From Xiphophorus maculatus (Eukaryota; Chordata; Actinopteri; Cyprinodontiformes; Poeciliidae), in the NCBI RefSeq assembly GCF_002775205.1, contig NC_036450.1:23400288-23464287 (forward strand): DNA of 64,000 bases, given 5' to 3'. Shown piece after piece: positions 35,032-47,523 of this stretch (within the stretch, counting starts at the first letter, position 1; each line of letters starts with the position of its first letter). The position numbers and the translations under genes are program-made. A model generated the notes under the pieces. It was not told where the DNA came from and searched no databases. It saw only the letters and a list, made by a program, of their open reading frames with translations.

Positions 35032-36114
35032 AATCAACACGCAAAGGAAAGAGGTCACACATACGTCCAGGAAATGATCTCACTCCCTGAGCTCCCTGTC
35101 AGCTCATTGTGTCGGCTTGTCTTCACGGTATTAATCGCTTTTTTGGTACATTGCCTACAGAGAAACAGCATTTCCTGACAAAGCACAGAGCAACAGGGAG
35201 GTTAAAAATAAGCTGGTTTATACAGGACCCTACAAAAGAAAACTCTAAACCTTTACGCACTGACTTTCAGTTTACCGTGCACGTCCAATAGACTGGTTTA
35301 AAAAATAACCAGGTATTTCAAAGAGAGCATTATGTCATGCATTCTAAGATTATTGGAAGCGGGAAATCGGGACAAAAAGAAACCTGCTGTGTGAACAGAG
35401 TTGTAGTTTTCAATTAGAAAAAAAAATTCGAACACTGGCGAAGGTAAATGTGGATTATTGTCTACCCTAATAGCGAGCGGCTAAGACTAAAGGACGTCAG
35501 GGTAATGTTATTTTTTAACTCATGGAAGCAGGAAGTCATAGATTACCAAAAGAAAGAATGCTGATTACATTTTTAAAGCGACAGTTTTTTTTTTTTTAAA
35601 CAATTGCTTCATCACAAGATGTTTGTTTTCCCTGCTGAACATGTTTCCTTAAAATTAAAAGTTGAGGTTTTCAAAACATTTCAAGCGTATAATAATACTT
35701 CTAACACAAAATGTGAATTTACTCCTTGTGGGAGGACTGGTTTAGTAAACAGTCTCAACATTGTTGGATTGTTTTCAGAAAGAGGAGAGAAACCATCTGT
35801 TTTTATTGAGCAATGCCGTCCATCACTCTGTCTGTAGCTTTAAATAAGGTAGAAGATTTTTATCACTGCGTCTCTGTTGCAATCCTGAGAGTTTCGACCT
35901 TTTATTCGACCGTAGAATGAAACTCTTTTCTTATTTCGCTCTGCTATGAGACTGTTCTTTGGTCTCATCCGTCAAAAATAAATACATAAACAAAACATAG
36001 ATCCTCTAAGTCTCATTATTTGAAAAGAACTTTGAAAGTGAAACATTTCTGCGGCCATATTTTCTCCTGCTGAACCGTCCAAACTATTTTGAGACGTTTA
36101 AATATGTTTAAAAT

Positions 36115-36339
36115 GGCAAATGTCTGGGCGTGCCGTGGTGGCGTAGCGGTTGGCACGACCCGTATTTGGAGGCCTTCAGTCCTCGACGCGGCCGTCGCGG
36201 GTTCGACTCCCGGACCCGACGACATTTGCCGCATGTCTTCCCCCCTCTCCTTCCCCATTTCCTGTCAGCCTACTGTCATATAAGGGACACTAGAGCCCAC
36301 AAAAAGACCCCCTGGAGGGGTAAAAAAAGGCGAATGTCT
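36115..36339 (+). mobile_element. tRNA-derived SINE with target-site duplication
   Basis: The 5' part is tRNA-like with RNA polymerase III box A (TGGCGTAGCGG, 36139-36149) and box B (GGTTCGACTCC, 36200-36210). The tail includes GACATTTGCCGCATGTCTTC. The element (36126-36328) is flanked by near-identical 11-base duplications GGCAAATGTCT and GGCGAATGTCT. It is a retrotransposed SINE and not a functional tRNA gene. Confidence 0.9.
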
Positions 36340-36554
36340 AAAATGTCCAACAGTTTTTCGCAGTGTAAAGTGACGGATTTCAGACATCAGAAAAATGCAT
36401 CAAGCAACAAACCTGACGCCACTTTGTACTCAGAGAGCAGCAGGAATGTTTTGCTAATTTGCACATGAGCATGTAATTTCACCCAAATACACATATATCT
36501 GCATATCTTCTTTATTTTTTGCTCATGATCTGTGAATCGAGAGCACAGCGTCAC

Positions 36555-36850
36555 ATACGGCTGCAACTAACAGTCGAATCAGTAATCAGTTATTCTTTCA
36601 AATGTTCCGATAATTAATTGATTAATTGGTTTAAAAGATTGGGACATTGCAGATTTTTTTTTTTAACCATCCAAGCTTTTTGTTTGCAATATAAAAAATG
36701 ATTTAGAAAGTGTAGATAAACAAATAATCCAGTTGTTTCTTTTAAACATCTTTATTGAGTAAAATGCAATAACTTATGAAATATGTAATAAAAATATAAA
36801 GATGAATATAAAAAAATGTCACCTGTGGAGTTTTGGGTAGAACCTATTTA
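36555..36850. mobile_element. hAT-type element fragment (GGCTGCAACTAAC family)
   Basis: The left end ACGGCTGCAACTAACAGTCG matches, in sense, the reverse complement of the right end of the element at 50080-50477. The right boundary is unclear. Confidence 0.5.
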
Positions 36851-36886
36851 CAGGATAAGGTGTGTTTATCTTAAATTCATTATATA

Positions 36887-36890
<4 letters not shown>

Positions 36891-36937
<47 letters not shown>
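36891..36937. repeat. (AT)n microsatellite
   Basis: About 22 AT units. Confidence 0.95.
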
Positions 36938-36940
<3 letters not shown>

Positions 36941-37570
36941 TAACGTGCGGTGAGGTTCATAGTTGGTGACTTAACCCTCCTGTTATGTTCATTTCAGGGG
37001 TACAGCAATAATGTTCGTGGGTCAATTTGACCCGGGGAGTGTTTAATCATGCCATAGTGTCAGAAACCAAAACATTCCTCCAAAACATTTTCGTATCTGA
37101 TTATTAACTTCAATACTAACCATTTCAAATCAATATTTGTGCAATGATGTTTTTTTTAATTTCTCAGAAATTATGGATGTTGCAAATGTGTAAAATGAAT
37201 AAATTTTCAATTTATATGTACGTAGAGTGCACCTATTAAGACAAATAGAAAAAGTTTCATGCAAAAAAAAATATTCCAAGCAAATATTCCTGCCATGATG
37301 CGAGAGAACTTCCTGCCTCACATCGAATCTGTTGTGTCGTTTCTGATCCTCAGCTCACGGAACACGTCACACACACAGTTGGTGACAAAAGACACTGTAC
37401 ATTATATACATAAGCTAAATTATGGAAAATCAGTACATATATGAAATGTTTTTTCGCCATTTTATTGGCGGCGTACAGACAGGAGGAGCATGCTCCCATA
37501 GCAACCAGTGCAGTTAGCGAGAGGCCGATCAATCCCAGGTGAGGCTCAACTCGCTGCTGCCTCACCGGCT
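36938..37570 (+). mobile_element. hAT-like element interrupted by a piggyBac-like insertion (partial)
   Basis: Starts CAGTAACGTGCGGTGAGGTT, a hAT-type end. At 36971 a TTAA is followed by CCCTCCTGTTATGTTC and then GGGTCAATTTGACCCGGGGA, typical of fish piggyBac-type MITEs with TTAA targets. Sequence like CTGCTGCCTCACCGG near 37551-37566 may be more of the hAT element. The right ends of both are unresolved. Confidence 0.4.
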
Positions 37571-38451
37571 TCGCTTCTGAGAACTTGAATGGGAAAACGC
37601 GAAAATTCAGTGATTTTGAAGAAAAAAATAATCAGAATTGGTTAAGCTAAATGAAAAATAAATACTTTGTAGTACAAACCAAATAGCAATACAAGTGATT
37701 TTATCATTATATATGATTTTTCCATGAAGGCAGGTGAGGCTTCAATAGTTTATTAAATGATACTGAAGAAATAAAACCTGGAAATAAAAACCTGAAAAGA
37801 AACAACAAATTCAGCTAATAATCCAAAGCTCATATGAACACCCAAGCGAACACTTAACACAACCCCAACCAAACCATGAAACACAAACCCACATGATGCA
37901 ATTTGACTTCTTCTTTTTTTTTAAACCACTCTAGTGTGGTTTTCTTTCTGGTGTTTAAGTATTTCAAGCACTATACAAGGAGTCACTTATAACAAACACT
38001 GAATTCTTTTTTTCCAAATCTATATAATTAGGTGCTTTTAGTTAAGCAAACAGGCGTCTTAATTAAACACTGCCTTGTTTTTTTTCTTAAATCTTCTGTA
38101 TGGAAACTCACAGATTATCCTTTAGTAGTTATGTAAATCAACAACCAGAAAAATAAATGTTCTGAAAACCAAAACAAGTGATGTATTCAGGCTGGATTAC
38201 ATTGTACAGAAATGGCTCAGATATACTTAGCATCATAATTAGTTGATATAGCAGCCTTTTTGTTACGCAGGCTTATAAAAACTTACAAAACTTTGTAAAA
38301 AATACTTCAAAATTTCTTAAATTTCCCCCTTTTCCCAATTTCTAACGTTTACACCGCCTCAGTTATAAAAGCCATACATCTTGAGCAATTTTTAATATAA
38401 GTACATTTTTAAATGCAGAACATCAACTTCAGCAGCAAGACACAGAAAAGG

Positions 38452-38452
38452 C

Positions 38453-38516
<64 letters not shown>
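38452..38516. repeat. (CA)n microsatellite
   Basis: About 32 CA units with one CG interruption. Confidence 0.97.
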
Positions 38517-40789
38517 AAAACAACTCTCGCTGATTCATTTTGCAAAGTCATTCAGTCTTTTTCACAATTCATTTCCTAGCTTAGGGTCAGTCTTGTTTAC
38601 GCCATGAACTCGTGACAGAAAAGGAGGTCTGTATTTAATGAGAAGGAGTTCAGAAAAGTAACTTCTCTATTGTAAATACTTTTGGAAGTTCTCCTTTTAT
38701 AAAAAAAAAAAAATTGCATCTTTAACCGTTGCTGGAAGAAACTCCACTGATCACAATGGCAAATCATCAAACCACGATGACACACGTTTGTGTGTCACTG
38801 CGCTACTCATGTTTTCCTTCCCTTTCTCGCAGTCGGTCACGCACATTACAGTGACCAAGCAAAATGCAGGGCGTACATATTAATGTGCAGCAACCACAAC
38901 CATATGCTCTCTAGATTTTTTTGTGATGGAGTAACACATAACTCAAGTGGGAGAAAAACAATATAGTTTTGAAGTTTTTTATAAGAAATTGTCCTTTTTG
39001 TCCTTCCCTGATCCTGTTAAAGAAAAACATTCCCACAGCATGATGCTGAACACACAAGCACACCACACTTTTCAGAGTTTTATATGGAAAAATAATTTGA
39101 AAAACATATCTATCCCATTTATGCACATGTCTGCATAAAATCAGAATAAAACACATTGATTTTTGTGGCTAACATGACAACGAGCACTACAGCTGCTTCA
39201 CCAGGAGAAGTCAGCCTTTGAGTCCTAAATTATTAGCTAAGTGTTTGGTTTTCATTTAGATTCAAAATGTGATTCATTGCTCTTTTGACCTGAGCATCTT
39301 AAGTGACTCTTAAAGCTAAATAAAGACATTCGTAACGCTCCGAATGTGCAGCAGCAGAGACACGAACATTAAAACGTGGATTTCAAGATAAGATCCGTTT
39401 AGGAAAAGAAAAACAAACAAGTCGTTTTCATGCAGGAACTTTCCCAGATTTGAGTCACGACTGAGACATAAATGGCAGCGACGGCTTCGCTTTGATGTGG
39501 AAAAGTACAGGAAGCAACAAGTTGGGCAAGTTTATCTGAGCTTCCAGTGGAAAACCTCTGGAATATGTAGAAAATGTCCATTAGAGTTATTTATAGTAGC
39601 ATGTGGGTGGGCGCTGTTGGACACTTTCATCAAGCCACGATTATGGAAATAAAAAGACGGAGCAAACATGATTAAAAAAAAATATAGAAGTTTCTCATCA
39701 TGAAAGGGAAATATTGCCATCTTCTGAGAGAATTAGGAACTTCCTGGTGATTTCAGTACAATTCAGAAAAGAGAAGCATGAACAAGTCTAATCATTTCAA
39801 AAATATAGACACAAAGTGAACACTGTTATTATTATTATTATTCAATACAGCAGCAGTAAATAATATATACAAATATATACAGAAACCTGAGCAGAGTATT
39901 AAACCAGTTTTGTTCCTGTTGCCATAAGTTTCCAAAATTCAACTCGGTTGAATAGTTTTATTTTTAATCTTGTCCTAATGAGGATGCCGTATTTAGGTCA
40001 GTGTTTGTATTTTGTTGTGTTTGTGGTGCTTAATATCTAAAACTTTTACTTTTAATTGTTATGTTTATATATATTGTGTGTCTGTGTCAAGCTTCCTGTC
40101 CGGCAAAAACGCTGACTCGCCTTACTGTAACCAAACCTACATAACGGTACGAATAAAGTTGATTGAGACCTCCTTTACAAGATGGCGGCGTGCTCCTTAG
40201 CAGAGTGTAGAGCAGCAACACATTTTATCACCATAAACAGAATCTTAGGATGATTCCTGCAGGAAATTTGAGCACATCTCTTATCGTGAAAAGATAGAAG
40301 TGTTTTTGAACGACGATTCTGCTTGTTGTCCTGAGATATCTCTGTTGTTATGATGGGATGCTCTCCGGCTGCTGGAGGACAAATTCATTTCACTTGAATT
40401 CAGAAATACTTTATTAATCCCAAAGGAAATGAAGCTCATATTGTTTCAACATCCTTCCCAGAGTTGTTGTAGGGGGAGGCGGCTGTGGGCAGCAAGGATT
40501 TCCTGTAGCGAACTGAAAGAATCCTCTGACTGAAGACTTTGTTTTTCTATTTCAGTTTCATGAAGAGGATGTTCAGGGTTCTCCGTCATTTTATACACAA
40601 TCCCTCTTCGCATCATCGTCTCTAATCTTCGTCGTCAAGTTGTTGTTTTAAATCCCTGGTTATGATGCTGCCACCTCGACTGACCTACGGAAGATAAACT
40701 CACCACTTTGCCTCACACTGCTGACTTTCTTCTTCTACTAGTTTTATTTACAGTTAACTTTCTTCTCGTCTTCCTGCTAATGGGGAGTT

Positions 40790-41088
40790 TTTCCTCTCCG
40801 CTGTTGCTATCTGTCATAGCCATAGCGACAGATCTGTCCTATGTGCTCGTTATGACAGATTGATGTTCAACTGAACAACACAACGATTATCAATAACTCG
40901 ATACAATCTGCTGGGTTTCTTCAGATACACAACTTCTTAAGCTAATTTGGAGAATAAACTGAACTTATTGCCCTGTTTTGTACCTCGGATCAGTTGTGTG
41001 ACTGGATTGAATTAACTTGTTTATAAAGCGCCTTGAGACGACCTTTGTTGGGAATTAGCTCTATGTAAATTAACCTAATTGAACTTAA
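40790..41088 (+). mobile_element. LINE 3'-end fragment
   Basis: It contains GGGGAGTTTTTCCTCTCCGC, ACAATCTGCTGGGTTTCTTC, and a tail GCGCCTTGAGACGACCTTTG running into AATTGAACTTAATT. This is the familiar 3' UTR of CR1/L2-type fish LINEs. No reverse transcriptase frame remains. Confidence 0.6.
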
Positions 41089-41671
41089 TTAAAGGGGCGG
41101 TATTATGTAAAACTGACTTTTTTAAAGCTGTATATCATGTTATGTTATGCCAATGGTTAACCAAAGATTTTCTAGGCCCCCCTATGGTTTGCAATAAAAT
41201 CCCCCCCCAAAAAGAAGATCAACTGGACACACACATCGTTCAACCAGACGTAAACCTGTACACATATTTTCTTTTCAAACTCCACTGATGTTTATTTCAC
41301 ACTTCAGGTTGCAACAAAAAAAAAACTACAAACCATCTTTACAGTGAAACACTTTTGTGTAACTGGTTTTTTTCTTCTTCATTCATCCATTACGCTTCCC
41401 GCGCCCCCCCCCTGCAATGGCACTTCTCAGTGACACACAACAAATGTTGTTAATGGGTTAATAGAGGAGCCATGTTGTGAGTTTCACAAAGAGCAGAAGC
41501 TTCTTAAACAGACAGAGACCCAATAAGGCATCAAATTACAAAGTCAAATTTCTTTTACATCAAATTTGACACATACAGCATTTTTATAACACCTGAAGGT
41601 AACATAGTTACTGGATTGTGTCATAAAATGGCACTATGTGCCTGGAAAAAAACATGATACTGTCTCTTTAA
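41089..41671. mobile_element. TTAA-flanked MITE, piggyBac-type
   Basis: The left end TTAAAGGGGCGGTATTATGT pairs with an inverted right end (reverse strand TTAAAGAGACAGTATCATGT): imperfect terminal repeats of about 20 bases with TTAA at both extremities. TTAA is the piggyBac target. It sits exactly at the tail of the LINE fragment. A related decayed copy is at 21165-21665. Confidence 0.72.
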
Positions 41672-44600
41672 GAAGTGAAAACAAATTGCTGACTGAATCT
41701 AGAGCAGTGCAATTTCAGATTTTGCTTAATCCAAATGTGTGTTGGGATTGTTGGGGATGGCGGGTCAAACTTTTCTTGAAGTTGAAGAATTTGAATCTTC
41801 TCCACGGCGGTGGTATCATGCTGCCACTGCCATGCTCGACACTTGGTTCAGTGTTCTGTAGTGTAAAAGTTTCATCTCAACAGACGTCTTATCATCGTGG
41901 CCACACAGCTGAGCCTTATTGCCCTCTTAGCACAAAATATTTCCCCCAGAAGGCGTTTGGCTTGCACATGTCAGCACCTGCACACTTTAGCTGAAGACGC
42001 TGTTGCTGAGTTTGAGAAAAAGCTTTTTCATGGTAAGCACAGTTTTAACGCTTGGTGATAACAAACTCACTTAACTCTGGAGAACATCTTCAGCATTTGT
42101 GGTTCTTGAGTTTTCTCTAAACATGCTCACCAATCCACGTTTAGGAAGAGGGGCTAAACCTGGATTTTCCAACAGGAAAACGGTCATAAAAACATTTCGT
42201 AACCAGTTTTGGAACGGAATAACATGCCAACATTAAGTCTTTGGAACAGCCTCAACCCTACAGTAAATAAATTATGCACTAGTGTGTTGCATGTCTAAAA
42301 TGATCCAAATGAGGCTGTTTACTATGATGAATAACCAACAATAAACTGTAACTCGTTCGCCCAATTCTGCTTTTTCAAATTAACTGGAGTTGTTTGCCGT
42401 ATCGTCATTTTATCTGGGAAAATGAATGGATCAAAACCCCAAATTCTTCACGGGGAGACCCATCCCCGTGAAGTTATGCCTTTAAAGTTCTTATTTTGAA
42501 AAAAAACCCCAACTGATTTATTAATTCTGTTTGACTTTATGGAAAACGGAAGCAGACCAGAGATGTGGTCGTAAAGAAAGACACAGGAAACAGATGGCTG
42601 CCAACGGATGCAACGCTGCGTTTGGAGAGAAGGACCGCCGAAGCGACACTCTAAGATGAGTCGTTTATGGATTTTCATTGTTTCTGTGTCACTACTGCTC
42701 TTATGGGGCAACAATTAGTTTGTATTTTACAGCCAACCAGTTGGAAACCGCAGTGGTACAGATCAAATGACTTCCCTCTCGACTTTGCTTTGAACGTCTC
42801 TGTGGTCTTCATAGCTTGACGTCACTGACGCGAAGCGCTCCCGAGTCTTAAGAAAAAGAAAGAAAAAAAAGTCTGCGTAGGTTGAATGTGAACTGAACAC
42901 ACAAACATTTGAGAAACAGATTTAGTGAAAACACTGAGACATCTGTTAACAGCTGGATGCCAGAGCTCCGATAATAAACTGTCCCTTTGGTCGGAGAAAG
43001 TACTGAAATGCTGCGTCTTGCAAAAAAATATATATTCACAGAGCCAAAACCTTTTCATGTTTCATCATTACTAATGGGATTGCATGTGACGGACCAACAG
43101 AAACTAGAATGTAGCGAAAAAGCGCGAGAAAAAGCCACGGTGGCCATACATTTTTATTAATAAAACACTTTAATTTAAAAGAAAAAAAGTTACATAATCC
43201 AGAGACACGGGTGTGGTCTTTGAGCGACCACGTTAGCGATCAAACAGCATCGTGAACACCGAGGAAAGCAGCACACAGGTCAGGGTGTCATGCTGAGTGT
43301 GGGTGGTGGAGGACACAAACGTAGCGAGGCTGAGACATATTGATGATTTAGTGAAAAAAAATGATTTAAAAAAAAAACAATGGAGAACAAAAAACACACA
43401 GGACCCAGGAACAAAAAGCCAGCAGGGTGAAGCAGCAGGATTAACAAGGAGAATAAATAGTATATAATGTAGAGCCTTATTGGTGATCAAGGAGCAGGTG
43501 GCTGATTAGAAATGGGTTGCAGATGTGAGGAGAGAGAGAGAGAAAATGGCACAAGGGGTGAGGGAGGGTACACAAAGTGGTAACAAAAAGCTAGCGGTAA
43601 GGAATATAACAAAACAAGTAAAAACAAGCTGATCTAATCAAAGAAAGAGACAAGAGGCTGGAATCAAACCCCAGATTAACTCAAAACAGGTCCAGGTCCT
43701 GACACGGAGAAAGTTATGCTAAAGGTTAAAGGATGATTAGGTAGGTTATAAATCAGATCAATGTTCTGACATCATCCTGACGTGGAAAGCTAAGGCGCTA
43801 ATAGCAGAGCTAATTTTTCATTTAGCGAGTCAGCTTTTTTCACCGATCCCTGAATCAGCGCTAATTTTCCTGGTTGTTTTCGTGAATGTTCAGTTGAGTA
43901 ACGTTTGACATCAGTGTTAAAGTTTCGGTTGTTAAGAATAATTTAAGTAGTTAGCCGTTCGATACCTGCTCATATTTTGAAGTGGGTGAATATTGCTAAC
44001 GCAGCAGTTGTGTTTCCTCTCCTCACATGGAGCCACGTAGCAAAATGGCAATTTTTATTCTCTACCCAGATTGCAGTTCTACAGTAAACAGTTTCAAATC
44101 AACTGATTTGCTTTCTGACTAACAACCAACTGTGGTAATTTTGGTAAAATTAGCAACAGAGTTAGCAGAACTTAATTGCTAAAAAAAACTAATAATGACA
44201 TATGTGTTTCAAAGAATCTCTTTGGAAGCGCAAAAAAAGAGGAACAACAACTAATTTAAATTTGTTGACTGTGGTTCTGTGTTCAATGACTCATTGACAC
44301 CTGGTGAGTCATTGACATCTGGTGAGTGTCAATATGGCTGAATGTAGCAGAATTAGTGTTTATGATAAGTGCTTTAGGGTTAGCGCAACTAATGTTTTAG
44401 CGAGAGCCAATAGAGTGTTTGTGTGTTTTTTTCCAAGGAGCAGCAGCCAGTGACACTGTAAGAGATAAAGTTTTTGCGAAAATGAAGTCCATCGTTTAAG
44501 TTCCAACACTGCGAGTTGAGACTAAACAAAGTTGCTCGCCTCCAGACAAGCTTATCGTCTCCGGACAGACATTTCCTCAATAATCGTCCGGCTGTCTTTG

Positions 44601-45000
44601 CTACGCTTCACCTCACGTCATGTTTCCTCTCACATGAACCATTGCTTCCCGTGTGACAGAGGAACATTTTAATATTTGCATTTCCCTCTGAGTTTAGCAT
44701 AACAGTCTGCTATTCAAATATGCTGCTGGTCATTATGAAGGAACATTAGGAGTAAACAAAAAGTTGAGGCAGAGGTGTTTCATATGGGTTAAAGTGAAAC
44801 CAAGAGCAAGCTGGGGTGCTGCAGAGTTCATGATGCTTTTTTTCCACCCTTCAGTCTGTGGGTTAGAGGTGGAACTTCTCACTTGAACACTCCCACAGGG
44901 CTGACAGCAAGCTGCGGCGCAGAGAGGGGAAACTTGGCAAACAAAAAGCTGCGAGGTTCACTTCTGAGAAGAGCGTCGTTTGACTGCGAGGCAAAACAAC

Positions 45001-45067
45001 ATGAGGAAACTTTTCATTCTCCTTCTCCTGTTTGCCCTTTTTGTACACGGGACACTTCAGAAACATG
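45001..45067 (+). CDS. f2rl2: f2rl2 exon 1 (signal peptide)
   Basis: Encodes MRKLFILLLLFALFVHGTLQ then KH and one base of a Gly codon, ending at GTAAGA. The ATG is preceded by AAAACAAC (A at -3), a strong context. Confidence 0.9.
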
Positions 45068-45332
45068 GTAAGAGATGCTTTTTTAAAAGACAGATTTAAG
45101 TGAGGTTTTATTAAGATCGTTTTATATGTAACATGGAACTTTATACGCTTTCAAAACATGGACCAAGACGCGCACACACAGATTGACTGACTCGTTGACA
45201 ACAACAGAATAATTTCCCCACAGCCAATTCGTGCTCCTTTCAGATTTTGTTTTCTCTGGATTAAAAGACGGGTCTAAAATCCCAATGATCTTTAAATCTC
45301 TGTGAAATAGAGAGTTGTTTGACATTAAAGCT

Positions 45333-45370
<38 letters not shown>

Positions 45371-47516
45371 TTTGTTTCTAATACCTTGTGGGGATCATTT
45401 TCCTGACATATACTACGTTGTGGGGACACTTCCCCTTGTGGGGACCGAAGCCTGGTCCCCATAAGGGGAAACGCTGTTTTTGGATCAGGGGTCAGATTTA
45501 GGACTAAGGTCTGAATTGAGTTTTGGTTAGGGTTAGGTATGTAATGAATAGGGTTAGGATAAGGGTAAGGTTTAGGCTGTAGAAATGAATGGAAGTCAAT
45601 GGAAAGTCCCCGTAAAGATAGCTGCGCAAACGTGTGTATTTACAAAGGACTTCTCCTGTACAATCAGTGCAACGCAAAGTGCTTCATGTGAAATAAAAGA
45701 CATGATGAAGGGAAAAGAAAAATGTAAGAACTACAGCAATCTCTGCATTAAAAAGAAACAATCGTAGTCTGAAGGGCTGAGGAAACTGAGGTGTGAAAGC
45801 AAAGATTTAAATGAGTAAAAAGAAAGAGTTAAGATTATGAAAAACTAAAAAACAAAACAATAAATACATTTAAATAATGACTGTAAAAATAAATTAACTC
45901 AAACAGCTGGTATGAAAATAACAGCAGTCAAGCAATATAGGTGTGGCAGATAGATTTACTTGAAATCAATAGTTTGTTAGATTGTTATGATTCCACTAAG
46001 TTAGAACTAGTTTCTGTTTTTGATCATTTCTTTACGTACTTTAGTCTTTCCTTTGTGTGCTTGTTTTTTGGTTATTTATTATTATTATTATTATTTATTG
46101 TGCCTGTAGACGTATTGTTTCTCTCTGTTAGTGCTGACGTTGTTTTCTATTTTTCCCTTCCTTCCATTGGCTTATGTTCCTCTTTTTGAACTTCCACTTT
46201 GCTGTCTGTATTTTGGTCCGATTCCTGTGCCAGACGTGACGCAGATGAGTTTATAGATATTTCTTAATTCACAGAAGTCAGCTAAAAGCCAATCCCAAAA
46301 GCTTGCTTTTGGAAAATAACAGTGTTCTCCACTGCGCTTTGTGCATTTAAAACGTCGGATCGTAAAGGAGATAGTTGCCATGCCGTCTGGTTTGTTCTAG
46401 ACCAAAGATTAAGAACAAATGCATGTCAAAACAAGTTTTTAAAAAAATGACAGAATGTCTGAATTTCTTGCAGGAAAAAAGAAGAACTTGCCGGAGAAAG
46501 TGTTCCCTCAGCCCAGAGTGTTTTTAGGAATCCGTCCCACACTGTCTGACGCCCATGGCACCCAGCCTCCCAACGCCACTGATCCTCCGTCTCTGCAGGG
46601 CTTAAGCGACACTGCCGTAGGGTACCTCAAAGGACTCCTGAGCACCAGAGTCATCCCCGTCATCTACCTGCTGGCGGTAATCGTCGGGATCCCGACCAAC
46701 ATCACCATCCTGTGTTTGCTCGCCACCAAAATTAGGAAGGTGTCGTCCGCCATCCTCTACTGCAGCCTGGCCGCCTTCGACCTGTTACTCCTCGTCTCTC
46801 TCTTCTTCAAGGCTCACTACCATCTCCTCGGAAACAACTGGGTGCTCGGAGAAGCCGCCTGTAAGGCGGTCACCGCCTGTTTCTATGGTAACCTCTACGG
46901 CTCGGCTCTGACTCTGGCCTTCATCGCCGTCAAGCGCTACATGGCGGTGGTACACCCATTCATGTTCAAAACGCTGCCCAAGAAGAGGTGCATGGCCTTT
47001 GCCGTCCTGGTCCCATGGCTGGCCTTCGGCGCCTCCGTCGTCCCCCAGGTTTTGGTCCAACAGACATTTTGGGTCTCCCAGCTGAACCGCACCACCTGCC
47101 ATGACGTGATGCCCCTGAAATCTGACTCTCACAAGTTCCTGCTCTTTTGCAACCTGACTCTGGCGGTTCTGTGCCTTCTGGTGCCCATGGTTGTCACCAC
47201 AGTGTGCTTCATCAAAATCCTCACCGCCCTCAACCAGTCGCACTACGACTGGGCGATGTACATCAAGTCCAGCTCTCTGGTGTTTACCATCTTTCTGCTG
47301 TGCTTCCTTCCCACTGGTGTCCTGCACTTTCTCCATTATGTGCAGCTGTCTGCGGGAGGGGCAGAGAGTCTGTACAAATATTTCAACATGGCGGTGTGTC
47401 TCTGCTGCCTCCACGCTTGCCTGGACCCCTTCTTCTTTTTCCTCATGTCCAAGTCTGCAGGAAGCAAATTGTACTTTCTGACCTTCAAAGGCAAGAACGT
47501 CAGTGTGTCATTCTGA
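45001..47516 (+). CDS. f2rl2: Protease-activated receptor 3-type GPCR, two exons
   Basis: Exon 1 is 45001-45067 and exon 2 is 46474-47516, joined in phase 1 (AAACATG|GTAAGA, TTCTTGCAG|GAAAA) to give 369 aa. A strong signal peptide (MRKLFILLLLFALFVHG) is followed by a basic stretch GKKKNLPEK and then VFPQPR|VFLGIR, so cleavage after Arg37 would expose VFLGIR. Seven helices follow. TM2 has AAFDLLLL, ECL2 keeps NRTTCHDV, ICL2 has AVKRYM instead of DRY, and TM7 has DPFFFF, losing the usual Tyr of DPxxY. The tail is only about 25 residues. PAR3 in mammals is often a cofactor with weak signalling; a short tail and altered switches agree. Assignment to PAR3 rests on position and opposite strand as well as sequence. 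Confidence 0.88.
45068..46473 (+). other. f2rl2 intron with TG repeat and TTAGGG-bearing repeat
   Basis: A 1.4 kb phase-1 intron. A (TG)n tract (45339-45366) is followed by a dispersed repeat at about 45367-45650 with several GTGGGGAC motifs (one pair inverted around the centre) and degenerate TTAGGGTTAGG units. Nothing else is recognised. Confidence 0.6.
45339..45650. repeat. TG microsatellite plus GTGGGGAC / TTAGGG-like dispersed repeat
   Basis: CTTGTGGGGACCGAAG and its near inverse CCTGGTCCCCATAAGGGG form a hairpin. Downstream are GTTAGGGTTAGG and AGGGTTAGGATAAGGGTAAGG. The arrangement recurs in fish genomes next to TG repeats. Confidence 0.55.
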
Positions 47517-47523
47517 AAGACAA

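Larger units (their letters stand above)
30831..45000. other. Large gene-poor region between f2r and f2rl2
   Basis: About 14 kb without a recognised exon. It holds a (GAAA)n tract, a CTCF-like motif at 32123-32140, a G run, a tRNA-derived SINE, hAT and piggyBac-type fragments (36555-37560), a CA microsatellite, LINE 3'-tail fragments (33388-33430 and 40790-41088), an intact TTAA MITE, and Tc1-like fragments (39000-39070, 41800-41870). In human this stretch would contain 3' exons of IQGAP2; none is recognised here. Confidence 0.5.

Noticed and set aside
36130-36215. tRNA-like sequence with box A and box B
   Set aside because: Not a functional tRNA gene: it is the head of a SINE with target-site duplications and a non-tRNA tail.
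41638-41994. 118-codon frame
   Set aside because: Begins in the TTAA MITE and runs into a Tc1-like fragment (GGTATCATGCTGCCACTGCC); repeat-derived.
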